From: Candidatus Baldrarchaeota archaeon
Lineage (GTDB): Archaea > Asgardarchaeota > Baldrarchaeia > Baldrarchaeales > DXJG01
NCBI GenBank assembly: GCA_030587435.1
Contig: JAUQZC010000021.1
Span: forward strand, 1 to 7,516
DNA length: 7,516 nt
Reading direction: 5' to 3'
Positions 1 to 5,743 of the stretch are shown here, one piece after another. The notes under the pieces were generated by a model. The model had not been told where the DNA came from, did no database searches, and was given only the letters and a program-made list of their open reading frames with translations. Position 1 is the first letter of the stretch, and the number at the start of each line of letters is the position of its first letter. The translations under genes were made by a program, and so were the position numbers.

Positions 1-83
1 TTTTCAACCCTTTCCTCCGGCAAAATAAGGTTTTTGAAAGGTCTTATGCTTCTCCCTTTTTTTATTGCTTCCAAAACGTCCAT
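1..83 (-). CDS. Nitroreductase-family protein, N-terminal fragment (cut by window edge)
   Basis: Reading the minus strand from the ATG at 83-81 gives 27 codons with no stop before the edge: MDVLEAIKKGRSIRPF, then KNLILPEERVE. The opening 'DVLEAIKK-RSIR-F' followed by a 'PEE-V' turn is the typical start of FMN-binding nitroreductases; in this family the RSIR arginines contact the FMN phosphate. A good ribosome-binding site (GAAGGAGGG at 98-90, six bases from the ATG) supports this start. Members are FMN-dependent oxidoreductases using NAD(P)H on nitro-aromatics, quinones, flavins or related substrates; the substrate cannot be told from this fragment. The gene is divergent from the GYD/AlaX pair and shares a 172-bp intergenic region with it. 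Only about a seventh of a normal-length protein is visible, so the family call rests on the N-terminal motif alone. Confidence 0.72.
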   Translation of the reverse strand, partial: MDVLEAIKKGRSIRPFKNLILPEERVE

Positions 84-89
84 TAGTAA

Positions 90-98
90 CCCTCCTTC
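90..98 (-). promoter_or_regulatory. Ribosome-binding site of the nitroreductase-family gene
   Basis: On the minus strand this reads GAAGGAGGG, a near-complete Shine-Dalgarno match, six bases before the ATG at 83. It is the strongest ribosome-binding site in the window and is the main support for calling a real gene at the truncated left edge. Confidence 0.7.
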
Positions 99-114
99 TA
101 CTAACTCATTTTGG

Positions 115-128
115 TTTAAAATTAAATT
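115..128 (-). promoter_or_regulatory. Possible TATA element for the minus-strand gene
   Basis: An AT-only stretch (TTTAATTTTAAA on the minus strand) lies 30-45 bases upstream of the ATG at 83. Archaeal transcription usually begins about 25 bases downstream of the TATA box, which would put the 5' end at or just before the ribosome-binding site. The match is loose and AT-rich intergenic DNA gives such matches by chance. Confidence 0.25.
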
Positions 129-198
129 TTTGGAACAGTAACAGCTTAACGAATTTACTCTATTGTTGGTTATCTGGCTCCTGTGAAGCTTATGTCTC

Positions 199-223
199 GA
201 TTTTAAGCGTCAAATTAAAATTG
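199..223 (+). promoter_or_regulatory. Possible promoter region for the GYD-alaX pair
   Basis: Two AT-rich candidates, GATTTTAAGC at 199-208 and AAATTAAAAT at 212-221, lie 35-55 bases before the ATG at 256. Either could be a TATA box giving a short leader ahead of the GGAG at 246-249. I cannot choose between them and neither matches the archaeal consensus well. Confidence 0.25.
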
Positions 224-255
224 TAACAGCCCGAAGATACATAGCGGAGTATGAA

Positions 256-513
256 ATGTTGTTCTTAGCTCTACTCAAAGTTTCAGCCTCTAGGGCAGGA
301 GACTTACCATCTTTCCTAAAAAGGATTAAGGCGGTAACTCCGCCATCCAACGTCAAAGTTCATCAAGTCTATTTTCTATTCGGACAATATGATGGTGCAG
401 TAATATTTGACGCTCCAGACTTGCCCTCAGCAAAAGACTTTATTGTAAGAATCTCCATTCCAGCAGTATACAAGATCGAAGCATTACCAGCAATTCCAAT
501 AGAAGAATTATAG
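256..513 (+). CDS. GYD-domain small protein
   Basis: An 85-residue protein. Its core, FGQYDGAVIFDAPD (residues 42-55), matches the signature of the GYD family (Pfam GYD domain), where a Gly-x-Tyr-Asp turn is followed by a strand and 'EAPD'. The family consists of stand-alone domains of about 90-100 residues with a predicted ferredoxin-like, dimeric alpha/beta-barrel fold and no established function. The C-terminal 'KIEALPAIPIEEL' also fits the family's usual ending ('-ET-RAFT-EE'). An Lrp/AsnC ligand-binding domain is a structurally similar alternative, but the QYD motif favours GYD. There is no signal peptide or membrane segment, so it should be cytoplasmic. The start is supported by GGAG at 246-249, six bases upstream; the ATG at 251 is out of frame and soon meets a stop. 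The gene ends 10 bp before alaX, so the two are probably co-transcribed. Confidence 0.78.
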   Translation: MLFLALLKVSASRAGDLPSFLKRIKAVTPPSNVKVHQVYFLFGQYDGAVIFDAPDLPSAKDFIVRISIPAVYKIEALPAIPIEEL

Positions 514-523
514 GGGAAGCATT

Positions 524-1270
524 ATGGAAAAGGCTGAGAAAACGAGGCTTTTGTATCTAAAAGATGCGTATATAAGGGAATTTGAAGCAAAGATAATTAA
601 AATAGAGAGAATTGAAGACAAATTCGGAATAGTTTTAGATCAGACAGCTTTCTATCCACTCGGCGGCGGTCAACCATCCGATACAGGCGAAATTTTCAGC
701 GAAACTGGAAGAGCCATTATAACCTTTGTTGAAAAGAGAGGTAATCAAGTTTTTCATTTCGCAGATAAAATTGAAGGAAAATTAGCAGAAGGCCATACTG
801 TTAAAGGCGTCATTGACTGGAGTAGACGTTATCGTTTAATGCGCACTCATACGGCTGCACATCTACTTTCAGAAGCCGTTAGAAGAACTATCGGAAAACC
901 GTTAGAGATTGTGGGTTCAGCAATTGAATTGGAAAAAGCCAGATTCGATTTTAAATATGAAAAGTCTATTCGTGAACTTTTCCCAGAAATAGAAAAAATA
1001 GCTAACAAGGTTGTTGCTGAAGATAGGCCAGTAATCATTAAAATGATGCCCCGAGAAGAAGCGGAAAAGTATCTTGCAAAATATAACGAGACCTTAAAAA
1101 CCCTGCCAGCGCATGTTCAAACCGTTAGAATAGTTGAAATAGAAAATTGGCATGCATGTGCATGCGGCGGAACGCACGTAAGATCAACAGGCGAAATCGG
1201 CGGAATAAAACTCTTAAGAAGAAAATCAAAGGGTAAAGGCATAGAAAGAATAGAGTTCACCGTCGTATAG
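524..1270 (+). CDS. alaX: Alanyl-tRNA editing protein, AlaX-M type
   Basis: A 248-residue free-standing relative of the alanyl-tRNA synthetase editing domain. Known AlaX proteins hydrolyse Ser-tRNA(Ala) (and in some types Gly-tRNA(Ala)) in trans, preventing serine misincorporation at alanine codons. Visible features: an N-terminal domain with the glycine-rich GGGQPSDTG at 47-55, typical of the medium form; the zinc motif HTAAH at 109-113; and the second zinc motif CGGTH at 214-218. The expected zinc ligands His109, His113, Cys214 and His218 are all present, so the active site looks intact. The length fits AlaX-M: it is longer than AlaX-S, which lacks the N-terminal domain, and lacks the C-terminal extension of AlaX-L and the catalytic domain of AlaRS. 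The ATG follows a purine-rich GGGGAAG at 513-519, and the gene starts 10 bp after the GYD gene. No clear terminator follows. Confidence 0.95.
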   Translation: MEKAEKTRLLYLKDAYIREFEAKIIKIERIEDKFGIVLDQTAFYPLGGGQPSDTGEIFSETGRAIITFVEKRGNQVFHFADKIEGKLAEGHTVKGVIDWSRRYRLMRTHTAAHLLSEAVRRTIGKPLEIVGSAIELEKARFDFKYEKSIRELFPEIEKIANKVVAEDRPVIIKMMPREEAEKYLAKYNETLKTLPAHVQTVRIVEIENWHACACGGTHVRSTGEIGGIKLLRRKSKGKGIERIEFTVV

Positions 1271-1313
1271 GATAACTTACCGGACCACTTTCCTTCTCTG
1301 CTTATGCTTGCCC

Positions 1314-1330
1314 GCGAATCACTTATAGCC
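1314..1330 (+). promoter_or_regulatory. Probable TATA/BRE promoter of the PCNA-PriL operon
   Basis: The 113-bp gap after alaX contains GCGAATCACTTATAGCC, with a CTTATAG core resembling the archaeal TATA box and a purine/A-containing stretch just upstream where a BRE would be. Transcription would start near 1348-1352, leaving a leader of about 30-35 bases that carries the ribosome-binding site at 1367-1375. The box departs from the consensus, so this is moderately supported. Confidence 0.4.
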
Positions 1331-1366
1331 TTAAGCCTTATTAGACGAGTGTTCAATATACGCTTT

Positions 1367-1375
1367 AAAGGAGAG
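1367..1375 (+). promoter_or_regulatory. Ribosome-binding site of the PCNA gene
   Basis: AAAGGAGAG lies eight bases before the ATG at 1384. It is a good Shine-Dalgarno match and confirms that start, which also gives the canonical PCNA N-terminus. Confidence 0.7.
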
Positions 1376-1383
1376 AATAAAGC

Positions 1384-2139
1384 ATGTTCAAGATAAAATT
1401 GGCTGACGCCCGCCTACTCAAAAACATGATTTCAGCAATATCAACCCTAATAGATGAAGCCACCTTCAATATAACTCCTGAAGGAATGAATCTTAAAGCC
1501 ATGGATCCCTCACGCGTAGCCATGGTAGACTTTGAATGGCCAAAAACGGTATTTGACGAGTATGTTTGTGAGCAACCAACAAAAATGTGCATAAACATAA
1601 GCGAATTGCTCAAACTTTTGAGAAGGGTTGGAAAGGATGAGCATGTTGAGCTTTACCTCGACGAGAAGACTGGAAAAATGCAGATAACCCTTGTTGGGAA
1701 GTATACGCGAACATTTATTATGCCAACTCTTGAAACGGCCGAAGAGGAGATTCCGACGCCGAAACTTACTTTTAATGTTAAGGCTAAAGTTACAACGGAC
1801 GGTTTAAAAGGAGCCTTGGGCGAAGCAGCACTCGTTAGCGACCATGTAAGATTCGAAGCTGACAGCGAAAAACTGGTTTTAAGGGCGTCGGGAGACATAA
1901 TGGGCGCAGTAATCGAACTAAAGAAGGGAGGAGACGCGCTACTAGACATCGAAGTTTCCGAACCCTCAAAGGCAACTTATAGCCTAAGCTACCTATCTGA
2001 AATAGTAAAGTCAGCCTCAACAACATCCGATATTGCAACCCTAGAATTCTCAACAGACATGCCAATAAAACTGGATTTCCAGCAGCCAAGAGAAGGAAAG
2101 CTCGTATACTACTTAGCTCCAAGAATAGAAGTAGAATAG
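1384..2139 (+). CDS. pcn: DNA polymerase sliding clamp (PCNA)
   Basis: A 251-residue PCNA, the usual archaeal length. The protein forms a trimeric ring around DNA and tethers replicative polymerase, flap endonuclease, ligase and other PIP-box partners. Visible features: the N-terminal half opening FKIKLADARLLKNMI; the conserved AMDPSRVAMV at 39-48; the interdomain connecting loop at about 114-127 (PTLETAEEEIPTPK), where PIP-box proteins dock; the second repeat from about 128; the acidic/hydrophobic core VSDHVRFEAD at 151-160; and the classic C-terminal tail LAPRIEVE at 244-251. No truncation or insertion is seen. Crenarchaeal clamps can be heterotrimers of three paralogues; whether this one is a homotrimer subunit cannot be judged from one gene. 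It lies 10 bp before priL, in the same probable operon. Confidence 0.97.
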   Translation: MFKIKLADARLLKNMISAISTLIDEATFNITPEGMNLKAMDPSRVAMVDFEWPKTVFDEYVCEQPTKMCINISELLKLLRRVGKDEHVELYLDEKTGKMQITLVGKYTRTFIMPTLETAEEEIPTPKLTFNVKAKVTTDGLKGALGEAALVSDHVRFEADSEKLVLRASGDIMGAVIELKKGGDALLDIEVSEPSKATYSLSYLSEIVKSASTTSDIATLEFSTDMPIKLDFQQPREGKLVYYLAPRIEVE

Positions 2140-2152
2140 GGTTAATCGATTG
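2138..2152 (+). promoter_or_regulatory. Weak ribosome-binding site and TTG start of priL
   Basis: AGGG overlaps the pcn stop codon and lies eight bases before TTG at 2150. No ATG or GTG gives the full conserved N-terminus. The weak site right after the upstream stop suggests translation of priL depends on ribosomes finishing pcn, which would make less PriL than PCNA (inference). Confidence 0.45.
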
Positions 2153-3199
2153 GAAAAGGTAAGAACTACTGCTTCATATAACCTAGTTAAGTATCCATTT
2201 CTACAGAGGTTATACAGATACATAACAACGGAAATGAATATAAAAGAGCTTGTTAGCCCGGAATACGCGGAAATTATTAAAAGAGCTGAAACAAGAGTGC
2301 GAGAAGCAATTCTGCACGGAGTGGTAGGCCCTCCAGTTAGAAATAATGAAATTGAAATCTCCTCTTTTCCGGTAGCAGTGTTAATGGTTGCTTCGACAAA
2401 GGATAAGAGAATTATGAGGGCTTTTTCTCTAGCAGAAGCGAAAAGAATGTATGAATTCTTGACAGACGAAAAAACTGAAAATATACTAAATATTGCAAGG
2501 TTCTTTGGGTGGAAGATAAGATTACTTGATAAATTGCACCGTGCTAAAAACCCATATGAATTTGCCGTTAATTTTAGGGATTATGTAAAGAATGCTGTAA
2601 GTATTCAAGATAAAAAGTGGAAATTGGTTAACAGATTTGTTGTCAAAGGAGAAGTCTACTTAACTAAAAGAGAAGTTTGCCGACTTTTACAAGAAGAAAT
2701 ACGCAGATACATTGAAGGAAAACTGGATACCGAAGTTGACGTTACACTGCTTCCGTTTGAACTCCAGAAGAAAGTTGAATCATTGAAGAATCTTTTCACA
2801 GAAATTAGAGGAAAAATCCCCTCAATAGGAACATTCCCTAACAAAGTGGTTATAGAGGCTTTTCCGCCATGTATTAAAGCCCTATATGATATGCTGTCTT
2901 CAGGACGTCACCTATCCCATATTGGCCGCTTCACTCTAACATCCTTCCTAGTCAACATAGGAATGCCTACAGAATCAATAATAAACTTGTTCAGAAACCT
3001 ATCCGACTTCAACGAAAGATTAACCCGCTATCAGGTAGAACATATAGCCGGCGAAAGAGGCTCAAGAACCCGCTACACACCGCCCAAGTGTGAAACCCTA
3101 AAGACCCACGGAGTATGCCAAAACCCAGATGAGCTATGCAGAAGAATACGTCATCCACTTTCATATTACCGAAATAAAATAAGAAAGAAAAACCAGTAA
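2150..3199 (+). CDS. priL: DNA primase large (regulatory) subunit PriL
   Basis: A 349-residue archaeal/eukaryotic-type primase large subunit, which partners the catalytic PriS to make replication primers. The N-terminal helical domain begins NLVKYPFL (11-18), a family hallmark. The C-terminal domain holds the Fe-S cluster ligands: Cys241 (in FPPCIKAL), Cys314 (PPKC), Cys323 (HGVC) and Cys330 (DELC). All four expected cysteines are present. The conserved SGRHLSHIGRFTLTSFLVNIGM region (251-272) and YQVEHIAGERGS (294-305) also fit. The start is TTG with a weak AGGG at 2138-2141; the first in-frame ATG (2234, residue 29) would delete the conserved NLVKYPFL segment, so TTG is preferred. The gene follows pcn by 10 bp. 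priS is not in the window and must be elsewhere. Confidence 0.95.
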   Translation: MEKVRTTASYNLVKYPFLQRLYRYITTEMNIKELVSPEYAEIIKRAETRVREAILHGVVGPPVRNNEIEISSFPVAVLMVASTKDKRIMRAFSLAEAKRMYEFLTDEKTENILNIARFFGWKIRLLDKLHRAKNPYEFAVNFRDYVKNAVSIQDKKWKLVNRFVVKGEVYLTKREVCRLLQEEIRRYIEGKLDTEVDVTLLPFELQKKVESLKNLFTEIRGKIPSIGTFPNKVVIEAFPPCIKALYDMLSSGRHLSHIGRFTLTSFLVNIGMPTESIINLFRNLSDFNERLTRYQVEHIAGERGSRTRYTPPKCETLKTHGVCQNPDELCRRIRHPLSYYRNKIRKKNQ

Positions 3200-3202
3200 T
3201 GA

Positions 3203-3217
3203 GAAAAGTTATATACG
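3203..3217 (+). promoter_or_regulatory. TATA/BRE promoter of the DPM-synthase-like gene
   Basis: GAAAAGTTATATACG is a close match to an archaeal promoter: an A-rich BRE (GAAAAG) directly followed by TTATATAC at 3209-3216. Transcription would be expected around 3237-3241, giving a leader of about 35 bases before the ATG at 3275. It sits directly after the priL stop at 3197-3199 and marks the boundary between the replication operon and the glycosyltransferase genes. It is the best TATA match I see in the window. Confidence 0.6.
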
Positions 3218-3274
3218 ACATACCGGCTATCAGAACATCAAATATTAAGCTGTTCATAATTTAAGTGGCTTAGA

Positions 3275-4207
3275 ATGAAAATAGGGTTAACTCCAACACA
3301 GACATTATACACTCCGAGAAGATTCATAGTTACCCCTACCTATTATAGGATTAAAGGAAAAATAAGAAGAAGACATGAAATCGCGATAATTCTGCCCACA
3401 TACTGTGAAGCCGAGAACGTAAAAAAGTTAATCGAGCAAATCCAAAATTTGAAGATAGACCCGTTAATTTTAGTTATAGACGACTCAAGCCCGGATGGAA
3501 CATCAAAAATAGTGGAGGAACTACAGAAAAAATACTCAAACATTCTTCTAGTAGTAAGACCCGGCAAAATGGGGCTTGGAACAGCAATAACAGATGCTTT
3601 CAAAATACTACTTTCGCTAAAAAATAAACCGAAATACGTAATCACTATGGATGCAGACTTCTCCCATAATCCCAAAGATATTCCCCGACTAGTTTCACTA
3701 GCAAAAAAGGGCTACGATTTGGTTGTTGGAAGCCGCTACTGTATAGGCGGAAAAGTTAGAAAATGGAGCCCAATACGCATCCTAATTAGCAAAATAGCAA
3801 ACAAACTCGCCGCAACACTCCTCCACATAAAAGTAAATGACTGCACAAGCGGATTCAGATGCTACTCAATAAAATTTCTTAAAAGAGTAATCAAGAATCT
3901 CCATAGCCAAACATATGAAATACAAATCGAAACAGTAAGACAAGCAGTAAAGAACGGATTCCTCGCCGCTGAAATTCCAATAACCTTCACAAACAGAAAA
4001 TTAGGAAAGTCGAAGCTTACGCTAAATGAAATCACACACTTCGTATCATTTATAACAAAGGCTAATCTTGAACATCACTTCAATGTTTCAATGCGCATGC
4101 TCACTACATCGATGCATAGAAATCGATTCGAAGAGACAGCTCTGGCTTCATTCAATTCCCCGTTTCTCGGCTATATAGAATACGCAAAGAAGTTAAACGT
4201 AACCTAA
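3275..4207 (+). CDS. GT2 glycosyltransferase, polyprenol-phosphate mannose synthase (DPM1) type
   Basis: A 310-residue GT-A-fold glycosyltransferase. DPM-synthase-type enzymes transfer a sugar from a nucleotide donor (GDP-mannose in the best-known cases) to dolichol/polyprenyl phosphate at the cytoplasmic face. Motifs in order: ILPTYCEAENV (39-49), VIDDSSPDGT (67-76), MDADFSHNP (125-133, with the metal-binding DAD at 126-128), VVGSRY (150-155), DCTSGFR (189-195) and RKLGKSKL (241-248). This order is typical of DPM1. No membrane segments are predicted by eye, so it should be cytoplasmic or peripheral. Two oddities are an N-terminal extension of about 35 basic and hydroxyl-rich residues before the first strand, and a tail of about 55 residues after the KSKL motif. 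Family members usually start near residue 36. The ribosome-binding site is weak (GTGG at 3265-3268). Donor and acceptor are not proven; glucose or other sugars are possible. Confidence 0.85.
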   Translation: MKIGLTPTQTLYTPRRFIVTPTYYRIKGKIRRRHEIAIILPTYCEAENVKKLIEQIQNLKIDPLILVIDDSSPDGTSKIVEELQKKYSNILLVVRPGKMGLGTAITDAFKILLSLKNKPKYVITMDADFSHNPKDIPRLVSLAKKGYDLVVGSRYCIGGKVRKWSPIRILISKIANKLAATLLHIKVNDCTSGFRCYSIKFLKRVIKNLHSQTYEIQIETVRQAVKNGFLAAEIPITFTNRKLGKSKLTLNEITHFVSFITKANLEHHFNVSMRMLTTSMHRNRFEETALASFNSPFLGYIEYAKKLNVT

Positions 4208-4230
4208 AATTTCAACTAGATCAGTTTTCA

Positions 4231-4241
4231 GCATTTAAATC
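4231..4241 (+). promoter_or_regulatory. Possible TATA element upstream of the GT-C gene
   Basis: GCATTTAAATC lies 63-73 bases before the ATG at 4304. Transcription starting about 25 bases downstream would fall near 4260, leaving a leader of about 40 bases. TTTAAA is an acceptable archaeal TATA variant but AT-rich spacers often contain it. Confidence 0.35.
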
Positions 4242-4303
4242 TCGTTCTAAATGTGGAGATAATGAAGGAAAATCAAATAAATTTAAAGAGGCAAGGTTAG
4301 TCT

Positions 4304-5743
4304 ATGATAAAGCAAATGCCTTCGAGCCAGACAGCCAATCGTCTAGAACATAAAGCATGTATGAGAATGAGGCACATTTTTTTAAAGTTGATAAGGCATG
4401 AGCTTTTTGTCCCGCTTTTAATTGGGATTATTTTAAGGTTGGTCTTAATGCCTTTCTTCATATGGCCTCACGACATAGTAGCGCAATACTACAGTATATT
4501 CTATGTCTTGAATCATCATGATCCCTATTCCGTATTTGTCTCGATGTACCCCCCACTTATCTATGTTATATTTTGTCCCTTACTATCCCTAATCTCTCAG
4601 ATAGGGATAGAGTTGAGGTTCGATGTTTTTCCTGAAACCTTTGAAGCTGCAACGGTCACGGAGCTCATTACTTCTATTTACGGCGATCCAATCTTTCTTG
4701 TATTGTGGAAAATCCCTCTTTTTGTCTTTGACTTGCTTTTAGGAATTCTAATCTATCAATTCACAAAAAAATTGACCCTTAATTCATCAAAAGCTAAAAA
4801 AGCGTTCATTTTGTGGTTTTTAAACCCCTTTGTTTTGATAACTTCCTATATGCACGGGGCATTCGATGTAATAGTGGCTTTCTTCATCCTACTGGGCCTC
4901 TACTTTTTAATAGATAAAAAATACCTTTTTTCGGGAATTAGTTTCGGGCTTGGCGGCTTGACCAAACTTTCCCCATTTCTGGTGGCTATACCGATTTTGG
5001 GGATGATCTTCATGAAGCACGCGAAAAATTCTCTGAAGGAAGCTTTTCTGACTACATTTAAATTTCTGGCGGGATACATGATTCCTACTATAATTTGCCT
5101 GCCTTGGTGCATCAATTACTATAACATGGTTAATACAGTGACATTGAATGAAGTCTCAATTAAAGGAGGGTTAAATCAATGGTTTTTTGCTGCAAACCAA
5201 AATTTAAGGTACAGCATTAATTCAAACATTTCTATCTTGATGAAAGTTTTTTATTTATACCCGCTACTAAGCCTTATTCCCGTTCTTCTTTATCATAAAA
5301 TTTTTAAGAAACTCCAGGACTTTCCTTACATAACTCTGCTTTTTTCAATTCTCTCATTTGAAATACTATATTTTGTCCTTCCGTTAACCGTTCAGCCGCA
5401 ATACCTCATGTGGATAATTCCGATTTTGATAGTAATCTACGCAAAGAAGAAGTCATTTCTTTATTCATTTGCAATTTTCTCTTTAGCTGCATCCGCGTTT
5501 TTCTTCTCCATTCAAAGTCCATATGCTTTCATGTATCCACTAGCACTATTTACTTCACTATGCACTGTTGAACAGTTAAATACGTCTATTGTTAGCTATG
5601 CATCAAGCCCCGGAGTTTTCTCTCTTTACTTACGCGAAGACTTATGCACCATTTTTGGCGCCTTTGCGTTTTTAGGGCATCTGATAACGCTTTATTTAGT
5701 CATAAAGGAGTTGTCTAAAATTGGTGAAGATGGCAAGCTTTAA
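4304..5743 (+). CDS. Multi-span membrane glycosyltransferase, GT-C superfamily-like
   Basis: A 479-residue, very hydrophobic protein with about 11-12 predicted membrane helices (by eye near 33-53, 83-104, 130-153, 167-203, 208-235, 248-273, 312-330, 341-380, 385-402 and 446-468). The layout resembles GT-C enzymes, which use polyprenyl-phosphate sugars outside the membrane. After helix 1 comes a loop with WPHD (54-57; Asp57 is the candidate catalytic acid), then HHDPYSVF (71-78) and MYPPLIY (81-87). The stretch SYMHGAFDVIVAFFILLGLY (181-200), followed by GLTKLSPFLVAIPIL (218-232), recalls the second-helix-pair pattern of PIG-M/ALG3- and GT87-type mannosyltransferases. Acceptor and sugar are unknown. 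The start has only a distant GAGG (4288-4291); a later start at Met20 or Met22 would remove a charged, non-conserved head and is possible. The 3' end overlaps the next gene by 23 bp, implying coupled translation. Confidence 0.7.
   Translation: MIKQMPSSQTANRLEHKACMRMRHIFLKLIRHELFVPLLIGIILRLVLMPFFIWPHDIVAQYYSIFYVLNHHDPYSVFVSMYPPLIYVIFCPLLSLISQIGIELRFDVFPETFEAATVTELITSIYGDPIFLVLWKIPLFVFDLLLGILIYQFTKKLTLNSSKAKKAFILWFLNPFVLITSYMHGAFDVIVAFFILLGLYFLIDKKYLFSGISFGLGGLTKLSPFLVAIPILGMIFMKHAKNSLKEAFLTTFKFLAGYMIPTIICLPWCINYYNMVNTVTLNEVSIKGGLNQWFFAANQNLRYSINSNISILMKVFYLYPLLSLIPVLLYHKIFKKLQDFPYITLLFSILSFEILYFVLPLTVQPQYLMWIIPILIVIYAKKKSFLYSFAIFSLAASAFFFSIQSPYAFMYPLALFTSLCTVEQLNTSIVSYASSPGVFSLYLREDLCTIFGAFAFLGHLITLYLVIKELSKIGEDGKL
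5704..5710 (+). promoter_or_regulatory. Ribosome-binding site inside the GT-C gene for the overlapping downstream gene
   Basis: AAAGGAG lies within the last codons of the GT-C gene, 10 bases before the TTG at 5721, 13 before GTG at 5724 and 19 before ATG at 5730. The spacing favours the TTG or GTG start over the ATG. The difference is only three residues (MVKM-). Confidence 0.5.

Noticed and set aside
138..230. Repeated GTAACAGC at 138-145 and 223-230
   Set aside because: Two 8-base copies in an intergenic region are plausible by chance and show no further symmetry or a third copy.
1149..1168. Near-palindromic GCATGCATGTGCATGC run inside alaX
   Set aside because: It encodes the conserved WHACACGG leading into the zinc motif; the codon choice for Cys, Ala and His explains it.
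524..1270. alaX as a broken alanyl-tRNA synthetase
   Set aside because: The protein has its own start, an intact editing site and the N-terminal domain of the stand-alone AlaX-M form, with no trace of a catalytic aminoacylation domain upstream.
847..2122. Minus-strand open frames opposite alaX and pcn
   Set aside because: They lie antisense to well-supported genes, have no ribosome-binding sites worth noting, and their translations are Ser/Leu-rich with no family motif.
2765..2800. Possible PIP-box-like stretch in PriL (residues 206-216, QKKVESLKNLF)
   Set aside because: It lacks the paired aromatic residues at the right spacing and sits internally in the protein rather than at a free terminus.
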